A stretch of DNA of 64,000 bases from Myrica gale (Eukaryota > Streptophyta > Magnoliopsida > Fagales > Myricaceae): contig OZ005608.1 of NCBI GenBank assembly GCA_963930655.1, positions 11,036,001 to 11,100,000 of the forward strand, in the 5' to 3' direction. How positions within the stretch are numbered: position 1 is the stretch's first letter; every line of letters starts with the position of its first letter. This document shows positions 26,201 to 41,200 of this stretch, one piece after another. Below the pieces are notes generated by a model. It saw only the letters and a program-made list of their open reading frames with translations. It was not told the origin of the DNA and ran no database searches. A program made the translations under genes and the position numbers.

Positions 26201-29200
26201 TGGTCTCATGTGCTTAGCATTATGAATTAATTGTTGGGTTATGCCTTCTTAGGTGATTGAGGTGCTGTTTAGTTGGAAGCGGAAGTTCATCAACCCTCTT
26301 GCCTCGAGGTTGTGGAAGATGATTCCTTTGTGTATTTGGTGGGTTATTTGGAGGGAGAGGAATGAGAGGTGTTTTGAGAACTTTTCCTTGTCTTCAGATG
26401 GGTTGAGGGGTTTGTTGTTGAGTTCCCTTTTTCTTTGGGCCAATGCTGTTTTGGGCTCTCCTTTTTCTGATTTTGCTGATTTTCTAAGCTTTGTGGCTTG
26501 TTTGGAGTAGGTTTTCAGTATAGCTCTTTGTACTGTTACCTTTTTTTGTTTTTTCAATAAAGTTCTTCTTACAATGTTGCTACTTATGTAAGAGCGACAG
26601 TGAAACAGTTGATCATCTCCTTATCCATTGCTCCATGGCTAGAGGATTATGGGGGCATGTGTTGAGCATCCTTAACTATGACTGGGTTATGCCTAGGAGA
26701 GTGGTGGATGTTTTGCGGTGTTGGATGAGGAAGTTTGGGGATCCAATTGCGTTGGCCATTTGGAAGATGATTCCAGCTTGTATTTGGTGGTGTTTATGGA
26801 GGGAGAGGAATGAGAGGTGTTTCGAAGACAGGGTTGTGTCTGTGATTACTATGGGGGGTTTTGTGTTGCATTCTCTTTTCCTATAGGCTAATTCGGTTTT
26901 AGGTTGTCCGTTTGTGGATTTTCCGGATTTTATTAGTTTTCTAGTGTGTTTGCTTTCGCTTTCGTCAGTATAGCCTCTTGTACTGTGTTTTTTCTTCTTC
27001 TTCGATAAGATTGACTTATAAAAAAAAACTTATCAAAAAAAAGAAATTGGTGGTTATTTTACTTGCAGTTCTTTTTTATGTTTAATTATACTTTTTCAGC
27101 AACATGATATGCCAGTTTGAGACTTAGAAAAGATTCAAAACCTTAATAACAGCACCATGCAGTGAGCTGAGAATCTTACAGTCATTGTTGCTTGATGGCC
27201 ATACTATGGTCTTAGGTTTCTCGTGGCTTTATTGGAGGGCTAAGTGTATGCACTGAAAAAATTTGCTCTCTTTTTAAATCAGGCAAACAATCTAAAAGGT
27301 CTAATGTTATAGTATATGTATGCCTTCTTAAAAAATATGTGCGTGGTGACCTTTACTTTTTTCCCCTTTTCCTGCCCTTCACGAGACTTGACCAGTTGAC
27401 TTGTACTTTATTGAATGATATTGTACTTTGGATGGTTCATAAAATTTTCTGGGGGATTCTAGGCCGTAACTTACTATCTGAAATGATGTTTCATAATCTT
27501 TTTCACCATATTTAGGTATTTGTCATTTTTGTTGGTAAAAGTTGAACGAGGTTTCTTTGACAATTGCAGAGTCAAAGATCTAATGGTCAAGGCTTGACAT
27601 TTACGTGAGTAATAAAAGTCCCCGAGTTTATCTCATTGGTGGTTTTTAGTGGGTTCACTTCATAGATTTATTCCTCCCCACAAGTAATGAAATGCATTTT
27701 TTCCAGAGATGAAGAAGAAGATAAGATAGTATGGAATGTGCAATGCCATTATGCTCAAGCTAGAATTGCCAATTGCAACTTTTGTTTGGGAGATTGTGCA
27801 TCTATAAAGGTAAAATCAATTTATTTTTCGGGGTATCCTTTAGACGTGGACATTGCTTCTTTCTTTTTCCTTTGTTATCACAATAAATTGTCAGCTTGGA
27901 GCATAGTTTTACATATTGCTAGTTCTTTTATTGAAAGAGAGAAAAATAACATTCCAGAGGCTAAGCGGTTCAAGTTTGTACCGTTTCTATAATTGACAAA
28001 ACTATGGGAGGCTAATTGCATGCCCTTTGTTAAGGAGTTTAAATCACAATGCTAGTACTTCGTGAACACTCACATGGAAGTTGGAGTATTTATGTGAGAC
28101 TTGCGTTTATCAGAGCCTTGTTTAAGCTCTTATTTCAGACACATTTTCCTTCTCTTTCCATCATCATCATCATAAGACATTATCAGAGCCTTGTTGCTGT
28201 CATTAAGCCCTTCAATTTTTGTTCTTAGCTCCTCTCTCTCCCTCTTTTTGCTCAGTTCCTACACCTCCTCCCCTTAGGTTGGTAGGTTTAGTGTTTGGTA
28301 ATGTTTAGAGATTTATGAAGACGTTCGCTTTACACTGTCTTCACCACCATAATTGGAGCTGGAGTTGTGGAGGTGTAACATTCATGGACTCTGTTTAGTG
28401 ATTCTCAAATTTAAAAATCTAGTTAGACATTTGTCATTTTTGAAAAACTTGATTTAGACTCAAACATCACCTAGTGGGGGGAGGGGGAATAGGTGGTTGC
28501 CCCCAATTTTTTCAGATCTTCATACTAAACCCTATGGAGAGTAGCCCACCAGGCCTTCTCTCAAGTTGATTAAGCTATAGCATCTGGAACGTCCACTCTC
28601 TTCAATGTGGTTCAGAGACAGAGTTCATTGCCATACTAGGATATGAGTTTGCACAACTTTTATCACGTAAGTGGGCTGCTTCCTGTTCCACAACTCCCTT
28701 GCCCAGTCAAGTATTGCATCTTTTTGTCGATCATCAACAAATTCAGATCCGTGGGTCATTGATGTGGTGTGACCTAACATAAGAATGGGCATCATCAATC
28801 TCTCTGATTACCATCTATGTTTCAAATACCCAGAGTATTACTCTAGCCACTGGTTCCTTAGCAAAACTTATAGGCTCTAGAACTGGTAATCTTAGCCATG
28901 ATCTTAACATGTCTGTTTTACACATTCCTGAATATCCCTTCAATTTGGTATCTTGTTAGCATGAAAACAAAATATCTTTAGTTTTTTGTTATTTTGTACC
29001 ATGTGATCCGTGTTTTCAGGATGTCTAGATGTAATGAATGATTAGTATAACTTATGCAGTAAAACAAATAATAAATGTGGTGTAAATGTTTGCACTATAT
29101 CTCCTGTGGGGGAACTTAAATCCTCTCTTGTTCAGTCACATTGTTGACTTGGTATTCCATCTCTTTCCGTTTTGAAGTGTCAAATAGAGTTTTGGTCATG

Positions 29201-32200
29201 TGAAACTTGTCACTTTAGTGAAAATCATGTTGTATCTTGAGCAAGTCTCAGGTCATTTTAAGTGTGGTAGTTTAGCGTATCATTTTAAGGGTTTAAGTGT
29301 CATTCTTCCAAAGTAAAAATATCTGGAATCTCAATAGAAGTCCTTGCCCTGTGGTGAGTTACTCATCCAAGAAGTGAGTGCTAAGATCTTAAGAAGTACT
29401 GGTGCTAGTGTCTTTTGTGCTTGTGTTGATGGGCATGTCAGATCTGTTGTTTGGCCATTGTTGAATTTCACAATAATGCACCAAGATGACTTTGATTAAT
29501 GCTCTCATATATTATCCAGCTTAGTGGCTAATTAGGAATTTGTCTAAAGCCTCACACTATGCTTATAAATCCTTAAATTCATTTAAGTAAACCTTTGCAA
29601 AGTTTTTTTTATTGCAAGTTGCAGTTTTTTAGATCTCATAGCTTGTGAGAGGAATCAACTCTTAGCAGTACTTGTAACTGCATTTCTTCTTCAGTCCCTC
29701 AATATGGGTCCTTGAGTGAAATTGGAAATTTTGAATTAGTTGAATGACTTTTTGAAGTAGACTTGGGGATCCATTGATTAATATTTGAAGCAATTCCTGC
29801 AGGGTAATGGAGGACAAAAACATGTAGGTAGGATCTTAGAATTTTTCAGAACAACCGATGGAGAAGATTATTTCAGAGTGCAATGGTTCTACAGAGTTGA
29901 AGATACAGTGAGCATATGGATTGTGTTTGAATGTGACATACTCATGTCTGAGCATTTAATTCCTAGTATTGGACATATCCTCTTCCCATTTGTTTCTCAG
30001 GTTATCAGAGAAGAAGGTGCTTTTCATGACAAGAGGCGTTTATTCTATTCTACACTAATGAATGACAACTTGATAGATTGCATTATTTCAAAAGTCAGTG
30101 TTACAAAAGTAACACCTAAGGTATGTTCTATCTTGTTTTCTAGCCTTGTCAACTCAGTTGTTTTTTTTTTTCAGTTATTTGTGTCAAAGGAAAGATTTGC
30201 TGGCCATTTTGTAATAGCCCGGACTGTGAAGACCTCAAGCGTTGTCTTATAGTAATGTACACAACTATTTAAACTGAGGTTACGACCAATGAGAGGATCG
30301 ACAAAGCAACAAGATATTAAGCAAAGCACAAGTAGGACCTTTTATTAATACCGATGTATTACAAAAGAGGACCAATTTTCTATAATGTACATACTAAAGT
30401 ACAACAAAGGAAGACTACAGGGAAAAAACTACGAAAATAGAAACTCTAATCCTCGTCATCAGTGCCATCCAAGTCTGAGATGTTGACATAGTTATTCGAG
30501 TGCGGAGTAATCCATTTATGGCCTCGCCCTTCTATTAGAACATCTAGGTCACATGTGACAAACACGAAAAGTCAACTCTAGAATGACACTACCGTTTTTA
30601 ATGGCCTTGGTGAACTCATCTAAATAAACTTCAGTCATCTGCTAAAAAATATATTTAACAAACAACGATGAGTCCAAATGACTCAATAAAGCCAACGGTT
30701 AGTACAACTGAATGACAGATACAAGAACAAAATATTAAAGAAACTCGTTCAACAATAAAATCTCAACATAATAAAAATATAAATGAAAAGACTGTGTCTT
30801 AAAAAAAATGATCTTTTCACTCCTTAATCACCACTACTCTCACTCCCAGAGTGAATCACTGGGCCAGAGTGACGGGTTACAAGTAACCTCCTTATCTTTG
30901 CAGCAATACTCCCAGAGCACAATATGGTCTCAAAATCCCAGAGTGATATCCTATCAAAAGATCTTTCCGCGTACGATGGAGAGGCCAAAATGCCACAACA
31001 AGTGAACACATTCTCTTGTGCACAGTATTGTCACGTCTTCACAGTACACATTAAGAATGCATGTCTCATGTCAACGCCCATACATATCATTCATGATATG
31101 CAACACCTTAATCATACTTGAATATCAAAATATCATTCATGTCGACGCCCGTACATATCATTCACTCACCAAGGTAGCCGAAATTCTCCTTGTTTAATGG
31201 CTAAGTCTTGTTAATTGTTTCATTAATCCTCTGATGATCGCTAAGCGACCTACTTGCTTTTACTAATCAACCTACTTGCTTCCGAAAAATATAAAAAGTC
31301 TCCAAATTTAAACCATAAACTCGTGGATAATCTCCCAACATATTAAAAGAATAAAATAACGTGGTTCGTTTTTCGAGACAAACATCCTACTAGCTTAAAA
31401 AATTAAATTGTTCCAATATATATTTCTCTACATCCTGAACAACAACTCAGTTGCATGTGAACTCCAACTCTCATTTAATCATGTCTTAATCAAGGTTTTG
31501 AACTTAGTATATCACGTACTAAATAATCTCATTTAGTCGCTAAGTAAGCCCTAGTGCACTACTAATCACAAACAAGATATTATAGACAATATGCATGTTA
31601 TGTTGAAAGCTCAGGGTATGACACTATTAAGCTAGCCATTAAATCTATCGACAGATGTCAAGGGAAAGATTTGCTGGGCATTAAATCCAGCAACGGCCAT
31701 TTACTGGCCATTAAAGGCAGCATTTAAAGCCTCTAATCCTGCGGATTCTACCTTGTACAGCTTTAATAACTTATTGTAAATCTTTTATTCTTTCCTTACT
31801 TAAGACGTACTAGCTGTAGGCTAATGTAGACAGTTCTGTATTTGGTAGTTTGGTTGATCTAAAGGCTGGAAATCAGCTTGTACTCCTTCAATATAATGGG
31901 ATTCTCCATTTAATGGCCAGCAAATCTTTCCTTTGAGAAGTTGACTGGTGTATTGTCTTTAAACTTTGTGAGAAGCTTTAAGTCTATTAACTTCTTGTTC
32001 TACTTCTTATATTGCTGAATTCTTGTTATCGTGTACTTTATACTATACAGGTAGGCCGACGATTGAATTTTATTGCTCCATCTGACTTCTTTTATGATAT
32101 GGAGTACTGTGTCGACTATTCAACATTTCGCTCCTTGGTGATTGGTAAGGAAGTTCGGGCTCTTTTGTGATAACGGCTCTTTACTTAATTGTTTGCTTTG

Positions 32201-35200
32201 AGAACTCAGAACACATTTTTCAAAGGATCATAGTAGTTGAACCTTCTCTAAGATAGTCCTACTATCACCTATACTTATAGAACCATGTGAATGGAGAATT
32301 TGCAGACACAGGTTGCTCATATCAAGTTTTGCTCTAGTGAGAAGCCTTATGATCCTTGGAAAGGGTGATGCAATGATAAAGGGGAAAGGAAAAAAGAAAC
32401 AGGGTTTGAGAATAATATCGATGAGATCAAAGAAAATTAGTAGAAATTCTTTTTACACATTTTAGGGCAAGGCATCGATTCCCTCAAGTTGCTAATGAGT
32501 GTTGGCCATCAGTCGGTTGGTTGGTTTGGGCTAGCACAAGTAACAGGCCATTCTCTACCTCTTCATTCAACACCAATTTTAGGTTGGCCATTAACCAAGT
32601 TGTTGGGTAATAAGATAAGTAATGAAGGAATATTGGATTTTCAGACCTGAGCTCAAATTTGGCATATTGGATTCAGATCATATCCCTATTCCTATTCCTA
32701 GATAATATCCTCAGCCTTAATATATCACACTCTCCGTGAGCCATCACTCTAAATTTAGGTTCTGCACATGATCTAAGAACAACCGACTTATTAGAGATAA
32801 ATATATTTTGTACCTCCAACTATGGGAGTCTTAACACTTTGCATTCTAAACTATTATTTTTGTTACGTTACACCAATTAACTATCGATTTCAGATATTCT
32901 GCACCCTCTGTTAATTTTTTTTGTCAATTTGAATGGAAATTAATTGTTTGGCTTATGAAATTACGATTTTACCCTCATAAAAATGTCACTGTGAAAAAAA
33001 TTTATAAGAATAAAATTGTCATTAACACCCAAAAAGTCACTTTGCATTCAAATCGGCAGAAAATATTAATAGAGAGTGCAAAGTGTGAATTATGGTGTTG
33101 GTCTTTGGAGGTTCATTAGTAAAGGGTGGTATCCTTTGTCATTTTGCCAAGTTTGTAGTTGGTCGTGCCAATAGAATTCGCTTTTGGAGTGATCTTTGGT
33201 GTGGGGAGACACCCTTGAGGCATGCTGTTCCTTCCCTTTACTCTTTTGCTAGAGATCAGGATGCTTGGGTGGCGGATTATTGGGTGGGTAATTCGGGATT
33301 GGGTGCTTGGAATGTTCAGTTTGTGCGGGCTGCGAACGATTGGGAGGTGGAGGTTGTTTCGGCTTTCTATTCTATTCTCTATTCCAAGTCTTTGAGGAAT
33401 GGGGCTGATGATCGGTTGTGCTGGACAGGCACCAAAAGTGGCATATTTTAGATGAAATCGCTGTACGAGCTTCTTTCTTGCAGCCCCATTGTGTCTTTCT
33501 CGTGGAGGCAGATTTGGAGGTCCTTGGTTCCTATGAAAGTCTCCTTCTTTGTATGGGAGGCTGCACATGAAAGAATCTTGACCATTGACAATCTGAGAAG
33601 AAGGGGTCTTTGTCTCCTGGATTGGTGCTACCTTTGTCGGTGTAATGGAGAATCCGTGGATCATTTACTGTTACATTGCGATGTTGCGTGGGATTTATGG
33701 GCTCTTGTGCTTAAAGTTATGAATTATTGTTGGGTAATGCCTTCTAGGGTGATCGAGGTGTTGTTTTATTGGAAGCGGAAGTTCATCATCGAGGGTGTGG
33801 AGGATGATTCCGTTGTATATTTGGTGGGTTATTTGGAGGGAGAGGAATGAGAGATGTTTTGAGAATTCCCTTTTGTCTTTAGCAGGGCTGAGGGAGATGT
33901 TGTTGAATTATCTTTTTCTTTGGGCTAATGTTGTTTAGGGTAAACCGAGATTTTTTTTTTTTAGTTTTTTTAGTTTAGTTTCTACTCAATAGTTTAAACT
34001 TTAGTTTCACCTCAAGATGTAGTATTCTAGAAGCATGACAAGGTCTACTCAATAGTTTAGTTTCACCTGAATATTTGAGATTTGTTGTTGGTTTTGTTTA
34101 ATCAAATACTTACATTCAAGTTACCAAGAAGCTTGCCAGGTGAATGAATTAGTTATTTAGAATTTTGGTAGAAAAAATTACAAATTTATTGTATTTAGAA
34201 GGGTATATATGAAGACATTGGAATCATAATTAAAGAGTTTAATGCCAAATTTTGGTAAGTACATCGCATAATATAAGTCAAGAGGTCGAGATTCTACCAC
34301 GAAAAATTGACAAATCACTGTATGAGTTTAAGAGTTTTTATGAAATTTTAACAAATTTTCTAAATTTATAATTTATAAAATTGACAAATCACTATTAAAT
34401 TTATATCGTGCTTGCAAAATCAGTCACTCAATTATATTTTAGTTCAAATTTCTAATACATTTTAGTTCAAAAATTCAGACAGAGTCATCACGTTTGACAA
34501 GTGCTTGAGCGCCCTTTGAAAAAATTCAGACAGAGTCATCACATTTGACTAGCGTTTGACAAGCGCTCGAGCGCTCAGTTAAAATTTCAGACAGAAACAT
34601 AAGCGTTCGACGAGCATTTAACAAGCGCTCGAGCGCCTTCAAAAATTGCTGAATTTTTGGATTTTCCTTGTGAAACTAAGGGAAACCCTACTAGGTTTTG
34701 AACATGTTTTAAAATTGTTATTGATTTGTTAATTAGTGGGAAAACACATATTCTCCCCTCTAAGTGTTGTTAGGGTATAAATTGGAATTTTCAAGAGATA
34801 ATAGTTTCTACTTACAGTGACGTCTCTATTACTTTGGACTTTAAATTCTCATCTTAACGTATAAGATGATCTTTAATTTTATTGATTTTGGAATTTGGAT
34901 TTCATTAGTTTAGATTTTATTGATATGTGATTAATGGACCAAAAGAAAAAAGAAAAAATACATTGGGCTAAGTGCATAAAATGCTAAAAAAATAGCTCAA
35001 TATGAATGTAGGATAACCGGAAACCGCCACCGCTAAAGGCCGGTTTTTGCCCTTAACGGTGTAGGTGTAGGGGGCAATTTTTTCAAAACCGGCCTCCCCG
35101 GTGTGCAGCCCTAGGTGTTATTCATGGTTTCAAGGTTGGTGGTGTGGATACTTGTGTTTCTCATTTGCTCATTGCTGATGACACCCTTGCATGGGGCAGA

Positions 35201-38200
35201 GGAGGATCAAATTAGGAGCCTTCGGTGTTTACTGTTATGTTTCAGAGAAGTTTCAGGATTGGAGGTTAATCTTTCCAAGTCGGAGGTTATTCCTATTGGT
35301 AATATTGAAAATGTGCAGGGGTTGACTTCTTTATTGGGTTGTAAAGTGTCTGCTTTGCCTTTGACTTATTTGAGGCTTCTTTTGGGTGCCAGATACAAAA
35401 ATTTGCAGATTTGGGATGAAATTTTGGAGATGATGGGAAGAAGGTTGTCGGTTTGGAAGCGCATGTATTTATCCAAAGGTGGTAGTATTACTTTGATCAA
35501 ATCCACGCTCTCTAGCCTTCCTACATTTTTTTTATCCAATTCGCTATTCCGAATTTGGTGGCTTTGAGACTTGAGAAATAACAAAGGGATTTTTTGTGGG
35601 GCAGTGATGATGGTGTTCACAAATTTCATTTGCCCAATTGGGAGAAGATGTGTTCTCCTATTCAGTTTGGAGCTCTGGGCTTAGGAGGTTGTCTTTGTTT
35701 AACAAAGCCATGTTGGGTAAGTGATTGTGCGATTCGCTAATAAGAGGGATAGAAGGTGGGGGAGTGTGATTACGGAGGAGTATGGTACTACGGGTGGCGG
35801 GTGGATCTCCGTGACATCGAGTGGTTCTTATGGGGTGAGCCTTTGGAAACATATTACCAAAGGTTGAGTTTCTTTCTCTGAGCATATTAGGTTTGTGTTG
35901 GGCAATGGTCAGAGAATTCGCTTTTGGCATGAGAATTGGTGTGGTAGGAGAATTTTGAGCCATTCTTTCCCTTTAGTTTTCTCCCTTGTTGTAAGGATGC
36001 TATAGTGGCGGAATGTTTAAAACTTGGATCTAATTCCTTAGTATGGACCTTGTAGTTTTCTCGATCTGCTAATGATTGGGAAGTGGTGGAGTTTGCTGCA
36101 TTTTTCTCTACTCTCTATGAGCAGGTGTGGCGTAGAGGTGGAGAGGATAAGCTGATTTGGTTAGGTTCTAGAGGTGATATTTTTTCTGTAAAGTGTTTCT
36201 ATTACAGTTTTGAGCCTTTCCCTTGGTATGGGGTGTGGAAGGCCAAAGTCCCTTCGCGTGTGTCATTTACGGATCCCTTTGCCAAGGCGATTTGGAGGAT
36301 GATTACTGCATGTATATGGTGGTGTCTTTGAAGGGAGCAGTATAGAAGATGTTTTGAGGATTCTACTTGATCGCTAAGGAGTTTGCAAGGAGATGTGTTT
36401 CAATTTCTCTTCTTGTGGGCCTCTGCTGTGGTTGGAGGGCGTTTTCTAGACTTTTTTGATTTTATTAGTTTTTTTGTTTGTATGCTTTGAGAGATTTAAG
36501 TACAATCTTTGTACTGGCTTCGCCTCTTGTTTTTTTGTAATAAAATTGAGCTTACTTATATAAAAAAAAATCAGTTAACTGACTAATATTAGGCAACCCA
36601 CGAGGAACATGTAAGGGAACTGAGGACTGCTCTTCACTATTAATCTTCCTCTGGAGAAGAGTTTGAGGGGTAGAGAAATAGGACTGAGACTCAGAAACTC
36701 TAAGTCCATTGATGCAAAATGTTTTCCTGAAGTAGGATGATAATACTTGTATTCCTTATATTGGAGAAGTAACGTATAAAGACACATTAGAGAGCACGAG
36801 GATCCAGTTTACTCTTCAACTGACCTTGGAGATGATCAAAAGAAGACAACCAAATACTCTTGGAGGAATAAGAAAATTAGAGGAAGGTAGAGTGGTAAAC
36901 AAGACATCAAGTGGTCGGTTGAACCCAATGACATGCAAGGCATTCGAATTAGTCCCAACAGTTAATATTTCTAGTTTTTTTTTCTTGAAAAATATTTCTA
37001 ATTGATAGTTGATAATCTGTGTTGTTTATTCAGTGAAATTTCACTAATGAAAGCTATGAGTATATATGAAATACGGTTGTGCTTTGGGTGGATGGAACAC
37101 TCTGGTATGCAATGGCTCTTATGGTGTTGGTCTTTGGAAGAATATTAGCCCATCCTTTGCTGAGAACATACATTCTGAGGTGGGAAGTGGCATCAGAGTC
37201 CGTTTCTGGAAGGATTGTTGGTGCGGAGAGAGATCCTTAAAGGATATGTTTCCTTTTTTGTTTTCTCTAGCTTGCAATACGAATGCTTTGGTTGTGGATT
37301 GCTTAGAGTGGGGGTCTGGAAGAGCTTCGTGGAATATTCAGTTTGTTAGGAGGTCTAATGATTGGGAGTTGGAGGAGTTTTCGGCGCTCTTCTCTTTACT
37401 ATACTCTAAAAGTTTGAGGAGTCATGCGGAGGACAAGATGAGATGGGTGAGATCCAAGAATGATGTTTTCTCGGTGAGATCTTGGTATTCGTTCCTTGTT
37501 GGGGGATTCGATGTGAACTTCCCTTGGAAACAGATTTGGCGGTCCTTAACCGCGCCTAGGGCGTCCTTTTTGTTTGGGAAGCCACCCACGGAAGAATCCT
37601 TACCACTGACAATTTGAGGAGGAGGGCTGTGTATATGCTTGATTGGTGCTATCTTTGCCAATGTGATGGGGAGGCTGTTGATCACATTTTGCTGCACTGT
37701 TTGGTTGCTAGGGAATTGTGGTCCTTTGTGCTCTCTATTATGGACTATGTTTGGGTAATGCCTTGTAGGGTTGATGAAGTTTTGTTGTGTTGGAAAAAGG
37801 GATTGTAAAGACCCTCGGGCCGTAGCTATTTGGAGAATGATCCTTACTTGTATTTGGACTTTTTTTAGAGAGAGAAATTGGAGATGTTTTGAGGGAGTGG
37901 CTGTGTCCATGAAGGGTCTGAGGGGCAATTTTTTGCATCCTTGTTCTTGTGGGTGAATGCTATGTTGGGGTCTCCCTTTTCGGTGTTTTTCGATTTCATT
38001 AGTTTTCTAGCTTGTTTGGTCTAGTGGTTTTAGTATAGTCCTTTGTACTGTTCCTTCTTTCAATAAAATTGCCTTGTAAGAAAAAAAGAGTATATATGAA
38101 AAAAGCATAGAAAGAGAACAAATACCCAAAGGTGCTTTGCACACAATCTGTTTTGAAATGTTTCATGTTTGCATTCCCTAACACAGTTATTTACTCACAT

Positions 38201-41200
38201 ATGTTTATATTTCTCCCTTGCCTACCAAGATCTGAAAATATATGCATTTTCTGACAGCTGACTTTATACTGGAGCCTGAGATGAAACATTTTAACGTTTT
38301 CAACTTTCTATTTTGCTTTAGATAATGCTGTTGGAAGTCATGCTGTCTCATCACCTGACAGCATTCAGAATTTCATTACGATGACCACTCCAAATATTTT
38401 GGAGCATGCACCCAATCATGAAACAAATGAAGCCCAGTTAGCACTATTAGATCTTTTTTCTGGTTGTGGTGGAATGTCGACTGGATTGTGCCTTGGAGCC
38501 AAGCTTTCTAGTGTTAGTCTTGTAACGGTACTTGCTATAGATTTTTCGTCTTTATTTTCTACGCATCTCATACCAATTAGCTGTCATAGAGAATGTTCTA
38601 TAACTTTTATCTTACTTTCTTTCCTCTAATTTAGAAGTGGGCCCTTGATAGTGATAGGTCTGCATGTGAAAGCTTGAAATTGAATCATCCAGAGACACAT
38701 GTGAGTATTCCTTATCTATTTTAATAACGAAGTTGTAATATAATTAAATTTGAATGAGGTATTATAAGTAATATCATGATCCATCTGTAGGTCAGGAAGG
38801 AAACTGCTGAGAATTTTCTAGAACTATTGAAGGAATGGGAAAAGCTATGCAGGCGTTATAAGTGGAGTGATGTAGGAAGAACATACCCATCAAGAGCAAA
38901 GACTTTCAGAGCAGATGAGCGGATAAGGAATTCTGTTGATGCTGATGAGATTCCCACTGATGAATATGAAGTTTCTAGACTTACTGATATATGTTTTGGT
39001 GATCCAAATGAAACAGGCAAGCGTGGACTGAATTTTAAGGTAAAGGATGTTCTCTCTTTTCCAGTAAAACACCATCTATTGACAGTATCTGCAAATTATG
39101 TGTTTGATTTATCTAAACAATTGAAGACATTTTCATTGCTTCCACATGGTGCCTGTGGGGCTCAGACCTAAATAATATGAAGTGGAAGTTTTCCTGTGGT
39201 TGTTCCTGAGCTCTGTGGAATGGTTATTTAAGCTTGCAATATGAATGTTGATATTTAATAACAGCATTCCATATATATCTACTAGATTGACAAATTCTAG
39301 AAACAGTCCAACAAACAGCATTGGCCATGGTACATCCAGAAACAGGCAGAATAAATATGTCAAAGGCACAGTCACAACCTTTGTATAAACAGATTTAGCA
39401 GAAGAGAAGATATGGGTTCAAAGTACTCATATTGTGTTATCTTGTCTGACATTAAACAGAAGATATGGGCTCAAAGTATTCTTAAGTATTCGGGGTTTAC
39501 TTGTGTGCTAGCACAGTAGGACATATTAGTGGTTGGCTACATATACAGGGTTCTCCTCATTACCCAAAATTAAAAAGAGCACTATACTACACTTGTCTTA
39601 TCCACTTATTCAGCATTATAGTGCGTCTTGAATGTTATACTTCAGATACACCTACAAAGTCAGTCTGATTTGTTTTAAGTCCACGCTCAGTCTCATTTAT
39701 TCTTACTGTAATGTCATTTAAAAATTTCATCCACCAGAAATGTGCTAATCTTCTTATGCTTATCAAGTGTCCCCAACGTCAGCCTATGCATCTGTGCTTT
39801 GTATACATTTTCAGGATTCATGGTAATGTGTGAGATGGGAGGTCACAGGGAAGAATCTTTGGTTATCATATGTGCTATGTAGGTTGGAATTCATTGATCA
39901 TGTTTGCTTATCCCTCGCCAAATTCAATCCCACCGCTGCAAACCCCCCCCCCCCCCCCTCTTGTTGGATATTTTGGTCAGGATGATTTTCTACAATTGGC
40001 TATTTCGTTAGGTACATTGGAAGGGCTTTCGTACAAGCGAAGATACATGGGAACCAATTGCGGGGTTGAGGTATTTCTGGTTGCGGCAAAGATATTTTCT
40101 GTTTGCTTGACTTTGGTGCTCAGCACTTAATGAAATGCCCTTTTGTCAGTAATTGCCACGAAAAGCTTCAGGATTTTGTACGAAATGGGCTGAAAATGAA
40201 GATTTTACCACTCCCGGTAGGTAGTGTCTACAGATTTTCTTAGCTGGAAGAGTAACATAAGGGTATTGCGTTTTTGCTTCCCTTTGTACTGAATTATAAA
40301 GTACAAATATATGCCAGGGTGAAGTTGATGTTATCTGTGGGGGTCCTCCTTGCCAGGGCATAAGTGGCTATAATCGCTTCAGAAATATTGATTCTCCATT
40401 GGCTGATGACAGAAATCGTCAAATTGTAGTCTTCATGGATATCGTAAATTTTTTAAAGCCAAAGTATGTGTTGATGGAAAATGTTGTTGACATTTTGAGA
40501 TTTGACAAGGCCTCGCTTGGAAGATATGCATTAAGTCGTTTGGTACAGATGAATTACCAAGCAAGGCTTGGAACAATTGCTGCTGGCTGTTATGGTCTTC
40601 CACAATTTCGCTTGCGTGTTTTCTTGTGGGGTGCTCAGGCTAGTGAGGTTAATTCTCTTTATAATTACTAGTTTTATTGTTATTGTTGTCGTGAATCCAA
40701 ACACATCACTTTGCAATTAGCTGCTCACACGATTCTTCCCTGAATTTTTATTTGTGATACTTAACCTCCCTTATCACATAGTTGATCTAGGTTAGTCTAA
40801 GAAAGGGGAGAGGGGGGGCTTTACTCTACTGTAATCCTCACTGCACATGGAAAAAGATTGTTAGAATACAAAACTTATCACAGGTCGTTACGGTTCAAGC
40901 AAAGGGCGTGTAATTTATAGACTATCAAGCAAGGGTTCAAACAATCCAAAAAAAAAAAGAAAAGGAAAGAAAAATAAATAATACATGCAGTTGATGCTTC
41001 TATTTTCAATTGCTTGCAGAAACTTCCACAATTTCCACTTCCTACCCATGATGTTGTTGTTAGATATTGGCCTCCACCTGAGTTTGAGGTACTGGACATT
41101 ATTATCATTATTCTCATTGGAACCTTCACTTGCCTCGTTTCTTTTTGTGATCTACTTTTGACCTTTTTGTGCAGCGCAATACTGTTGCTTATGATGAAGA

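Noticed and set aside
22190..27033. One twin-primed (5'-inverted) LINE insertion
   Set aside because: The inverted left part has its own 3' end and poly-A, which a twin-priming inversion would not carry.
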